A DNA stretch of 64,000 nt from Beta vulgaris subsp. vulgaris (Eukaryota > Streptophyta > Magnoliopsida > Caryophyllales > Amaranthaceae). This document shows positions 10,784 to 20,929 of the stretch, one piece after another. The notes under the pieces are model-generated. The model made no database searches. It was given only the letters and a program-made list of their open reading frames with translations, and had not been told where the DNA came from. Each line of letters starts with the position of its first letter. Positions within the stretch are counted from its first letter, which is position 1. The stretch spans positions 43,335,104 to 43,399,103 of the forward strand of contig NC_079206.1 in NCBI RefSeq assembly GCF_026745355.1, written 5' to 3'. The position numbers and the translations under genes are program-made.

Positions 10784-11267
10784 AAGATGGCAACAAAAGG
10801 CATATACTAAAATATACATAAGTCATATAAAACAATTTTAACAAAGTATGTAACCAAGTTAAATTAAGTATTATAGACTCGTTATTTTATTTTGTAAAGT
10901 CGAAATATGAGAACATAATTCATGACAAAAAAAATTTACTCTGATTTGCCTTATCTTTCCCCCTTTGGCATCTTCAAAAACATAGTCCACGATTTCAAAA
11001 AGATGAATATTATTCACTAAACACATCACACCACAAACTTGTAAGAAATAAGTTGGTTAGTATAAGCAAATAAAGCATTCAACTCTCAAAAACCGCAATC
11101 CAAGAATATTAGCCATTCATTTAGACGCACACATGCAAAAAGATCAAACTTAGAATTATCAAATAATAAGTTCCATTGTAGCATGATTAAAGGAGAAGGA
11201 TAGAAAAGACAAATATTAAACAAAGTTCATGTTCCCACACAAAATAAAACAAACTAAAGAGAAAAGT

Positions 11268-13160
11268 TTATGATTTAGGAGAGGGAGGTTGTTCTACTTC
11301 TTCCACCACATCATGAAGCTTTGCCATCACTTCTTGATGATTTTCGGCCAATGTATCATTTCCCTTGAGCACAATGTCTTCCAACTTCAACAATCTAGAG
11401 TTCATGCTTGAACGAGGAAGAAAGTTCACCAAGCCGAGCCATAATTTCTTGTTGTCCATCCAAGGCTTTGTCAACTTTGCTCATAACCCCTTTTACCAAC
11501 CCATTTAAATCCTTAGCTTCCGTAGCAAACTCCATCATTGCTTCCGAATGACCCATAACCAAGGAAAACAAAGAATCCAACCTTCTAGCATGAGCTAGAG
11601 TATATGTAGAACCAATGGTAGGATTTTGAGAAGACGAGGGAGCTTGAGAAGGATTGGGTTGCGCTGTTTGTTCCTTAGGTTTGGGAACAGCAGGTTGTTC
11701 CTCTAGAATGGGAACACACCTGTTTCTTAGCTTTAGGAACAGAACAGGAGGGTTTTGAGGTAGAGGGAGGGATAGGATCATTTGTGGTGCTAGGGTAGAG
11801 GGTGAGGCAGATTTTTGTGGAGATGGAGGAAAAGGAGGATTGGTTTCCATGGGAACAGGAGTCGGTTCCCTAGAAGGAGGTAGGTTAGATTCATAATCTT
11901 CCCTATCAATCACCTTTACTTCATCTTCCTCAAACTTTCTTCGGCATCAAGAAAGGAAAATTAAGCACTTTCATTTTTGAACCTTTGACTAGCTCTAGTG
12001 CTTTCAAACCGGTTTCACCACCTCATCAACCACCTTCTTCCCTTTCTTCTTAGTTCTTCTTTTCTTTTTGATTTTTCTTTTCTTTTTGATTTTTCTTTTC
12101 TTTTTCTTTTTCGGCCTTTTCATTATTCTTCTCTTCAACTTTTTTCTTCTTCTTCTTCTCTTCCACTCATCATCCATCATTCCATATCATCCTCATCATC
12201 ATCAAGTTAGCCTCCCTTATAACTTCTCCATTCACAACACAAACATTCAAGTTATTCAAGGCACGCACATTCAACATATTTCCCGTGGATACCCAATGGA
12301 CTGAGTTCCCGAAATTTTCACTTAAACTTAAGTAGAATTTCGGTTACTAAGCTCCATATCCAACAACAAATCCATTTTCAATGCAATGACTCAAAGTGTT
12401 GAATCATTAAAAGGAAAGTTTATGTGTTTGTGAGAGGCTAAACAATGAATGTAAATTAAATCCAACATGCTAACTTGAGCACTTTGGAAAGACGAGGCAT
12501 AAAGCTTTCTTGAGGATGTGAAAAAATTTTGTTGGGAGGAAAGAAGATTAGATCAAGAAATGTTTTTCCCTTTTGACCACCTATTTAACAATAATTGATC
12601 AAAGAAATGTCCGAAAATGGATAGAACCACGTTGTTTCTTGAAATAAACATCGTTCCTCTCACGGGAACACCAAGCATTTACCCAAATTTTAGCATTAAA
12701 ATCTATTTGAGTTCCTTTACCAAGTGGAACAATTTCCTTCTTCATCCATGGAAAAGTTTTCACAAAATTCATCCATCAATTTAGGAATAAACTATTTCCA
12801 TAACATTTCACAAAAAAGTTTTCCCACCTTGAAACTTAATCATATTAAGCAATTGACGAAATTTACTCTTTTGCACCAAGAAACATCAATAAAAAGTCCA
12901 TGCACATACCTAGTTGTGGAATTTTTTCGAGCAACCCGAGTTGTTCCTCTCTCGGGAACATCTGATTCCCCCTCACTGTTGCATGAGCTTCTTCAACCTC
13001 CATTTCAACCGTTCTTCTTTTCTTCCTTTTCCTTAGAATTCTGATGAAGAATTGGGAGAAATATCCATGGGTGTGGTGATTCAATTTTAGTGGATGAAGG
13101 AGAGGGTTTTTCGGCTTTGTGGGAGGAGAGAGAGTGAGAAGTGTTTTTGGTAGTCATATT
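11268..13160 (-). pseudogene. Additional (env-like) ORF region downstream of pol
   Basis: Sireviruses often carry an extra ORF between RNase H and the 3' LTR, sometimes called env-like. Here the region reads on the minus strand as several broken frames. It begins near an ATG at about 13158 (MTTKNTSHS) and includes a Lys/Glu-rich stretch from two near-identical 20-bp units around 12057-12110. Longer frames follow at 11395-11913 (172 codons, rich in Pro, Ser and Thr, then a helical C-terminus) and 11268-11474. No signal peptide, transmembrane pattern or catalytic motif is convincing. The function is unknown even in intact relatives. Confidence 0.45.
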
Positions 13161-13691
13161 TTGTGGAGTATTTTCGGTTTTATGAGAAGGAAGGAAAAAT
13201 TTGTTTTGTTTAAGGAAGGAATAAATAAATAAAACCGTGTATTTACACGTTTTATGGGGAAGAAAAAAAATCTATCTAATTTAAAAAGATATCTTCAACT
13301 AACTTGAGAGATATAAGGAAAATTCGGATTTTTTGGAAATGAAATCTGAACTGAATATTTATGGTTTTTCGAATTTTGAAAAGAAAAAATTCTAATCAAT
13401 ACGCTGGGAACAGCGTTTGGGAACAATGAATGGAAACAATGAAATTTTGCTACTTTGGAACTCCATTAATTCTTTTAATCCTTTTCATCACTTAAGGCAT
13501 AGAATTGTCCTATGAACAATAAGGGGAATATTATTGGACATTGGTGAGCAGTTTTCAGACATTTTTACTTATACATATGAAATAATCATATAAGAATTGT
13601 GATGTATTTAAGCAAATAAAACATCAAATATGCACATCCAGACTTAATGCCAAAGAATTAACACAAAGGGGAATATGTAGCAATCATTTCA

Positions 13692-14216
13692 ATTTGATTA
13701 AGCCAAGTTCAAGTCTCAATTTCTCAAACCTATCTCTATTTAAGGTTTTGTCAAGATGTCTGCAATTTGACGTTCAGTCTCACAGGATTCCATTTTAATA
13801 AGACCCTTTTCAACATTATCTTTCAGAAAGTGATGCCTAATATGGATGTGTTTGACTCTTGAATGATGACGGGATCTTTAGAAATACTAATAGCACTAGT
13901 ATTATCACAATAGATGGGAACACATTCAAAGTAGATTCCATAGTCACGTAGTTGTTGTTTTATCCATAGCATTTGGGAACAACATGCTGCTGCTGCAACA
14001 TATTCAGCCTCTGTTGATAAAGCAACTGTGTTTTGCTTCTTGGTGCTCCAAGAAACTAAACTATGACTAAGGAACTGAACCATACCTGATGTACTCTTCT
14101 ATTGACCAGATCTCCTGCATAGTCAGCATCCGCAAATCCTTTCAATTCAAAGGTATCACTTCTCGAATAGAATAGGCTTAAATCATCTGTTCCCTTGAGG
14201 TATCTTAGGATTCTCT
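13692..14216 (-). pseudogene. Copia RNase H domain
   Basis: The minus strand encodes SLVSWSTKKQNTVALSTEAEY, the hallmark of the copia RNase H domain. Downstream are YCDNTSAISISKDP and, after frame changes, words such as ERQIADILTK that end copia pol. RNase H degrades the RNA strand of the RNA:DNA hybrid during reverse transcription. Stops and small indels between 13800 and 14220 break the frame. It follows the RT domain directly, as in all copia elements. Confidence 0.88.
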
Positions 14217-15415
14217 TCACAGCTGTGAGATGAGATTCCTTTGGATTGGCTTGAAACCTTGCACATAACCTACACTGAAAGCAATATCAGGACGACTTGC
14301 AGTTAGATATAGTAATGAGCCAATCATACCTCGATACTTGGTTTGATCCACACTTGTTCCTATAGAATCTTCATCCAATCTGGTTGAGATTCCCATAGGT
14401 GTATGATTTACTTTGGATGCTTCCAAACCATACTTTTTCAATAGTTCCTTTATGTACTTTTGTTGATGGATGTAGATTCCTTCTTCTGTTTGCTTGATTT
14501 GCAACCCCAAGAAGAAGTTGAGCTCACCCATCATACTCATTTCAAATTCTTTACTCATGAGATTAGCAAAGTCCTTGCACAAAGATTCATTAGTGGCACC
14601 AAATATAATATCAAACATATATTTGAACAACTAATAAATGTTTTCCTTTTGATTTTAAAAACAAGGTTCGATCCAATTTTCCTCTTTTAAACTCATTTTC
14701 AAGAAGGAACTTAGAAAGTCTTTCATACCATGCTCTTGGAGCTTGCTTTAACCCATAAAGAGCTTTGTCAAGCTTAAAGACATGATTAGGAAATTCTTTA
14801 TTTTCAAAACCTGGAGGTTGTTCTACAAATACCTCCTCATTAAGATAACCATTTAGAAAAGCACATTTTACATCCATTTGATACAATTTAAACCCATGAA
14901 GGCAGAAAAGCTATGAAGATTCTAATTGCTTCCAATCTTGCAACTGGAGCAAAAGTTTCTTCATAATCAATGCCTTCCTGTTGATTGTATCCTTTCACAA
15001 CTAACCTGGCCTTGTTTCTTATGATAGTTCCGAACTCATCTAATTTGTTTCGAAACACCCACTTTAAACCAATAACCTTGTTATGTTTAGGCTTAGGTTC
15101 AAGGTGCCAAACTTTGTTTCTTTCAAATTGATGAAGTTCATCCTGCATTGCTACGATCCAATCAGCATCAGTGAGAGCTTCTTCATGATTCCTAGGTTCC
15201 AACATAGAAAGAAAAGCATGAAAAGCACAAAAGTTTTTCAATTGAGATCTCGTTTGAGTTCCCTTATTTATGTCACTGATTATTAGTTCCACAGGATGGG
15301 AACGATGAGTTTTCCAAGGCTTTGGTTGGAAATCCTGGATGGAAACTTGGTTTCCTTGATCATCTTCATTTCCCTGTACTTGGGAACCAGGTTCAACAAT
15401 AGTGGATTCATTCAC
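14217..15415 (-). pseudogene. Copia reverse transcriptase
   Basis: Three broken frames cover the RT domain. The segment at 14888-15415 has [12 protein letters not shown] and [20 protein letters not shown]. The segment at 14611-14886 has MDVKCAFLNGYLNEEVFVEQP and FKLDKALYGLKQAPRAWYER. The segment at 14217-14630 has GELNFFLGLQIKQ and SRPDIAFSVGYV. These are in the standard RT order. The catalytic box, normally YVDD followed by IIFGATN, is split by a frameshift at about 14625 and the second Asp pair is disturbed, so this copy cannot be active. Confidence 0.92.
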
Positions 15416-15523
15416 TAGTGCATCACCTTAGTTCTTCTTCTTCCTCATTGGGAACAGGAACAGGATGTTGTTCCCTTGGCTTTGTTCCCATGACTTCGTC
15501 TTCCAAAGTCTCATCAATAAGAC

Positions 15524-16290
15524 TTAGATCTTTTGCAATCCTATTTCGAAGTCATCTTCAACCTGTGTGCTTGCATCAAATTTATCTGTTTCATCAAAAA
15601 TAACATGCACACTTTCTTCTACACACATAGACCTTTTATTATACACTCTATAAGCCTTGCTACTAGAAGAATATCCTAAGAATACAGCTTCTTCACTTCT
15701 AGCATCAAATTTTCCAATATTTTGTTTCCCATTATTATGAACAAAACATTTACATCCAAATGTTCTGAAATATGTAATATTGGGCTTTTTACCAAAATAC
15801 AGCTCATAGGGGGTTTTATTTAATAAAGGTCTTACCATGGCTCGATTTATAATTGACAAGCAGTATTCACAGCTTCTGCCCAAAAGTTTTTAGGAAGCCA
15901 CTAGCTATCAGCATAGTCCTAGCCATCTCTTCTAGTGTTCTATTCTTCCTTTCAACAACACCATTTTGTTGAGGTGTTCAGGGGCTGAGAAATTGTGATC
16001 TAATCCTTGTCTCTGCTAAAGTCATCGAACTTACAATTTTCAAACTCCTTACCATGGTCGGATCTAAGGTGAAGTAACTTATGACCACTCAAATTTTGTA
16101 CTTTCTTTGCAAAGACAAGGAACTCATCATAAGTCTCGTCCTTGCTAGAAAGAAAAATAACCCAAGTAAATCTAGAGAAGTCATCTACAATTACTAACAC
16201 ATATTTCTTTCCACTCCTACTTTGTATCCTCATAGGTCCACATAAATCCATATGTATTAACTCTAAAGGTCTTGTGGTACTCACCACATT
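15524..16290 (-). pseudogene. Copia integrase core
   Basis: The minus strand shows ELIHMDLCGPMRIQSRSGKK and VIVDDFSRFTWV (first catalytic Asp region), then LRSDHGKEFEN (second Asp). A QNGVVERKN-like stretch with the Glu lies near 15960 after frame changes. The 15524-15883 frame carries the C-terminal part, with TPYELYFGKKPNI and FGCKCFVHNN. Integrase inserts the cDNA into the genome through a D,D-35-E centre. Frame breaks at about 15890-16000 separate the parts. Confidence 0.9.
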
Positions 16291-16670
16291 TTGGACTTGA
16301 AAGAGGACCTAACATGCTTCCTTTTGCGCATGCATCACACAATGATCTAAATGAAACTTAGTAGAGGGTAAACCTAAAACTAGTTCTTTAGAACGCAGTT
16401 TGTCAAGCAAGGAAAAGCTAGCATGACCTAGACGCTTGTGCCATAAAATGAATCATCATCAATAACACTAAGGCATGTGAATTTGTTTTTGGGAACAAGG
16501 TTGAGATCCACAACATATGTGTTCCCTTTCCTTGTTCCTTCCAAAATGATATCCTTTGTGCTATTGTTGACAATTAAACATTTTTCACTATTAAACTTCA
16601 CACAGTTCCCTCTATCACAGAATTGGGAAATACTTAACAAGTTATGCTTTAATCCATCAACTAGAAACAC
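16291..16670 (-). pseudogene. GAG-pre-integrase zinc-binding region
   Basis: The frame 16428-16670 reads FLVDGLKHNLLSISQFCDRG, the typical join between protease and integrase in copia polyproteins. An RLGHA-type word follows near 16430 and the Cys-containing zinc region by about 16330. The frame is broken before the integrase core. Confidence 0.8.
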
Positions 16671-16864
16671 ATTTCTATGGAATGTGACGATGACTTACCA
16701 ACTTTGCCCATGGCAACTATGTTACCTTTCTTGTTGTCACCAAAAGTCACACTTCCACCATTATAGGCTGAGAGTGAGAGAAATCTTGATTTATCTCCAG
16801 TCATATGCTTAGAACAACCACTGTCTAGGTACCATGTGTTGTTCCCCCTCACTCCAACCTGCAA
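16661..16864 (-). pseudogene. Copia aspartic protease
   Basis: The minus strand gives WYLDSGCSKHMTGDKSRF, containing the DSG catalytic triad of copia proteases, then GSVTFGDNKKGNI as in the family. This enzyme cuts the Gag-Pol polyprotein inside the virus-like particle. The frame is short and continues into the GAG-pre-integrase region with a shift at about 16670. Confidence 0.9.
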
Positions 16865-16869
16865 GAAAA

Positions 16870-18553
16870 CTAATTGTTAGAGTTAGGAACCCAATCTTTC
16901 TTGGGTTCCTTTCCTTCAGGAACAATAGATTTCTTTTTCCAAATTACTTTACTTGTTTCCAAGTTCTCATTGATGCGACCAAGTCTTTTAGGACAAGAGT
17001 TCCTAAAATGACCAGTGTTCCCACAAAACATACAAACTTTATCACTTGGTAAATCAACTCTCTTTTTAGGTTTTTCAAATTTCTTTTTGTGATTAAAACC
17101 AAGACCTTCAGTTCGTTTTGTTTGAGGGTTCTTAATCCAGTTTGGAATAGGTAGCATTTTCTTTTCATTTCTCATTTGGTGCAGTTCCCCTACAAGTTCT
17201 TATTTTCAATTTCCAAAAATGAAACATGATTTTTCAATTCGTTTATTTCAGATTTGAAACTTTGCAAGGGAACTGACTTAATGTCAAATGAACTTACTTC
17301 AGGAACAAACTCTTTTAGTTGTGATAACTCAAGACTTAACAAGTAGTTCTCATTTTTAAGATTTTCGAAATCCTTTTTTAATTTAAGATTTTTGCCAAAC
17401 AATTCGAAAAATCTTTTCTCAATATCAATACGAACACTTTTAAGCCAAGAGGTATGTTCCTTTGCTACACTTAAAGCATGTTGACATTGTTTTAGTTTAA
17501 TGGTTCATCTTTGCAATCATTTACAGCGTCAACAATAAACTCAAATAATTTTTCTTTACTTAAAGAATTAAGACGAGTTTTGATGGTGTCTAGACTTGCC
17601 TCAAGAGATTCAATCTCTTCATCAGATTCGGAATTGTCGAGACATAAGACAGAAGTTTGCAGTCTCCTCATTTGGTTGAGGATCATCTTCTTCTCGAGTC
17701 AGAGTCTCCCCATGCAGCAACCATAGCTTTCTTCATGTCAGATCGAGTATAGGATTTTTGTATTCTTGTTCCTATCTCTGCTTGTTCCCTTCCTTTGCCT
17801 TTTTCTTGTTCCCATTGGGGACAATCCTTGATGAAGTGTCAGAACTGCCACACTTATGACAAACAAGTTTGTTAGAATATTTCTTATTCTTACCTTTGTA
17901 ATCTCCATTCTTCATGTTCCTAAACATTCTTTTGAATTTTCGGACCATGAGAGCGGATTCTTCTTCATCAGTTTCTGAGTCTTCATCTTCATCAGCCATC
18001 CAACGATCCCTAGGAAGGCTCCTTAGGACCTTTCGTACCTGTTCCTCAGATGTAATCACTTTACCAAGAGATGTTAGCTCATTAATAATATTAGTAAAGC
18101 GTGTAAACATGTCTTGGATAGACTCTTTTGATTTCATTTGAAAAAGTTCATATTGGTTCATCAAAAGATCTATTTTTGATCTCTTAACTTCACTCGTACC
18201 TTCATGAGTGACTTCAAGAAGATGCCAAATTTGTTTTACGGTTTTACATCCCATGACACGATTGTGTTCATGAGGTCCAAGACCACAATGAAGCAGTTTT
18301 ATAGCAAGAGCATTAATTTCCATCTTTTCGAAATCAGCTTTATCAAAATCAGATATAGATTTAGGAATTACCTCGTTTTTGTCATTAGTGGTAGTGACTT
18401 CAAATCACCTACCTCTATGACTTTCCATACCTGGTAATTGTCGGCTTTGATAAAGATCTCCATTCTGTTCTTCTAGTAAGTGTAAAACTTACCATTGAAC
18501 ATTGGTGGCCTCTGCGTAGAGTACCCTTCTTCCAGTTTCTCTCTAGTATTCAT
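16870..18553 (-). pseudogene. Copia Gag with two zinc-knuckle regions
   Basis: The likely start is the ATG at 18551-18553, followed by QRPPMFNGKFYTY and MEIFIKADNYQVW, typical of Sirevirus Gag. The 17772-18323 frame carries the UBN2-like capsid core (ALAIKLLHCGLGPHEHNRV, FQMKSKESIQDMFTRF). A decayed first zinc knuckle (CHKCGSSDTS) lies at about 17860. Charged coiled-coil-like frames at 17190-17686 follow. A well-preserved second knuckle, CMFCGNTGHFRNSCPKR, is at about 16980-17035. Gag forms the particle and binds RNA. Several frameshifts are present. Two knuckles fit the Sirevirus call. Confidence 0.85.
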
Positions 18554-18603
18554 ATTTTTCAAGATCTTGAACTCAACAGGGTTTCCTGAATATTAGAGTT
18601 CCC

Positions 18604-18615
18604 GCTCTGATACCA
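18604..18615 (-). other. Primer-binding site (initiator Met tRNA)
   Basis: The minus strand reads TGGTATCAGAGC two bases from the 5' LTR. This is the perfect complement of the 3' end of plant initiator Met tRNA, the usual copia primer. Confidence 0.93.
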
Positions 18616-18617
18616 AT

Positions 18618-20209
18618 TGTTGTATAATATGAGCACTATAAGAGGGGGAGGGTGAATTATAGTGAGAGAATAAGCTATACTTTTTGCGGAATTAAAAGTA
18701 AACTTGGGAACAAACAATGGGAACACGAGAGATTTTACGAGGAAAAAAACTTCCTAGGCCTAGTAGGAAGAAACAACCTCGACCACAAGGGATTTTAAAC
18801 AACTTTCCACTATAATAGGCCAAAACAACTCTGATTACAACCTATTACTTTTCTCTCGATTCTCAACTTAAGTCACTCAATTCAAGTTCCAACGACACGA
18901 CAGTTCCCAACAACTGACGTTTTCTCTCAAACTTCACTCGAAGTTCCTTTCTCTTTCTCTTTCTCTTTCTCTTGCTTCACTCAAAGCTTTCTCACACTTA
19001 CAAAGAGTTCACTCAAACCCTTTTTCTCAAAAATACACTTTATAAAATAATGGAAGAGTAATAAACTGATTAATGTAAGTATGAATTCTCTTAAAGAAAA
19101 AGCACTGACACTTTAGATAACTTAGGACAAATTAACTAAGTCAGACACAATTTTGCTCAAATGAATTAGGCGCCTATTTATAGACAATTAAGACAAGACA
19201 TGTTCTCCACTAATTTAGACCATTAACACATGTTCTCCATGATGTTTAATTAATTAATTAAAATAAATTAATTATTCCATGTCATGTAAAGCATCCACTA
19301 ATCCACTACTTCAATTCATAGAAGCAGTAACACATTACGTGGTTTTTACAAACTTGGAGATTAATTAACCTTATTTAATTAAATAAATACTTGGAGGATG
19401 ATTAACTTAAGCCACTAAATCCACTAACTACAAAAAACGTGTAGCAGTAAAATTTAGGCGTGCAATCTAGTTTTTTTTAGGAAATAAATAAATAAAATAC
19501 TTTAGCTAGTTTTTAGGAAAAATATCTTTTTCAAAATCTTTTATAAAACCGTAAAAACAGTTTTTATAATTTGAAAATCCGAAACATTTAAAAACCGGAA
19601 ATATTAATTTTTCGAAAACTAAATCTTTTAAATAAAATATAAAAGATAAAATATATATTTTAAAAAGATAATGTTTGAAAATCAGTTAATTTAAAATCTA
19701 GAAAATCTTTTTAAAATCTTTTCCTAACAAACTTAAACTAACTTCCTAAAATAATGGATCTTAGTCAAAATATCCCTAAAAACTCTAACAACTATATTGG
19801 GCACAGATTTCTCTTAGGCGCACAATATTAGTCACTTAAAAGTTCCTAAATTAGTTTTAAGTCTTGTTCCTAATCTTTAAGTCTTGTTCCTTAGCCTTGT
19901 TCCTATAGTGCCAGGTCTGTTCCTTTCATGGGAACAGAACCAAGTTCCTTTGAGAATTCACCACGAACTTAATAAAGCTTTCACTCAACCCTAACAAGAA
20001 GATTAATAAATACCCTAATGTATTCTAATCTTCATTCCATGCTTGATTCTTCATCTCTCGAACATCTTTACTTCGATCTTGATTAATTCTCCGCTTTAAT
20101 CTTCAATCAAGTATTCTCTTAGCTCGAGCATGAATTACCTTGCAATAACATAAATAAAATATACTATGTCTTTTGTGGTTAGGTCATCTTCAAAACTCAA
20201 GGGTCAACA
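18618..20209 (-). repeat. 5' LTR of the Sirevirus element
   Basis: This 1,592-bp LTR is slightly longer than the left copy. It carries a 23-bp-scale insertion near its start (GAGAATAAGCTATAC-like, about 18665) and many 1-4-base differences. Those differences indicate an insertion old enough for both LTRs to have drifted. The inverted pair TCTGTTCC/GGAACAGA is conserved at 19916-19938. Confidence 0.93.
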
Positions 20210-20929
20210 CTCACAACATCATGTATATGACAAAGTAGTCGCAACTTTTGATAATTTAACCATCATATCAATAATTTATAAGAGTTAGAAGTGAAGAGGG
20301 AGAAAAATTGTAAAATATAGCATTATATATTTACATCACATGAAACTAGGATCAACAAAGTTTATGTTCCACATAAAAAATATAGTGTACTAAGGAAGCC
20401 AAAGGTTGTAGAGCTTTGAAACAACTCTTTACTCATAATAAAAGGTTAAGCCAAAACTGCCACGATATATACATATCAAAAAATGCTCTAAGATAGTGTT
20501 CAACGACCAAAATACCTAAAGGTGAACATGTTGGCAGAGTTGTAGCACCAACTCATTACTCCCCCAAACCTAAGCTGCACTCAACAAAGCAGCACCATGA
20601 AAAACCACGGAAAAACAGTGTCACGATATATACATAGCAAAAAATGATCTAAGTTAGTGTTCAACAACAAAAATAGCTAAAGGTGAACATGTTGGCAGAG
20701 CTGTAGCACCAACTCTTTAATCCCCCACCCTTCGCTGCACTCAACAAACCAACACCACGGAAAAGTGGTAATGCAGCGAGCAACAACATGGCAAAACAAC
20801 AGAATAAAAAAAGGGAAAGAGAGGAGAAAATCAGAGAAAAGGAAGAGAGAGGAGAAAAGGAAAAGAGAAGAAAAACAGAGTAAAAATACTGAATATTAAA
20901 GAAAAAATAAATAAGATTACTTACAATGA
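20210..20929 (-). other. 3' flank of the hAT remnant, with tandem duplication
   Basis: This is non-coding sequence between the copia element and the hAT transposase end. It contains a two-unit tandem repeat (20461-20782) and a purine-rich run, GGAAAGAGAGGAGAAAAT-like, at 20813-20880. I see no gene. Confidence 0.45.
20461..20782. repeat. Two-unit tandem repeat, period about 161 bp
   Basis: Unit 1 starts at 20461 with CACGATATATACATATC and unit 2 at 20622 with CACGATATATACATAGC. Both continue through AGTGTTCAAC, AAAGGTGAACATGTTGGCAG and CACTCAACAAA. Differences are scattered substitutions and small indels. It lies just past the end of the hAT transposase remnant and may be part of its terminal region. 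Confidence 0.85.

Larger units (their letters stand above)
9227..20209 (-). mobile_element. Sirevirus-type Ty1/copia retrotransposon with both LTRs
   Basis: Two long LTRs (9227-10768 and 18618-20209) start TGTTGTATAATATGAGC and end GGGTCAACA. They are flanked by identical 5-bp direct repeats CTCAC (9222-9226 and 20210-20214). A PBS matching initiator Met tRNA sits by the right LTR and a polypurine tract by the left one, so the element runs on the minus strand. Gene order in that direction is Gag, protease, integrase, RT, RNase H (the copia order), then a roughly 3-kb tail with an additional ORF. The extra ORF, two zinc knuckles, LTR length and a C-tract near the LTR end (read on the minus strand) point to the Sirevirus (Maximus/SIRE) lineage. 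Every gene has frame breaks. Confidence 0.93.

Noticed and set aside
12020..12200. Poly-Phe/Ser-type plus-strand frames
   Set aside because: They are the complement of a Lys/Glu-rich stretch of the minus-strand additional ORF and of low-complexity CT repeats.
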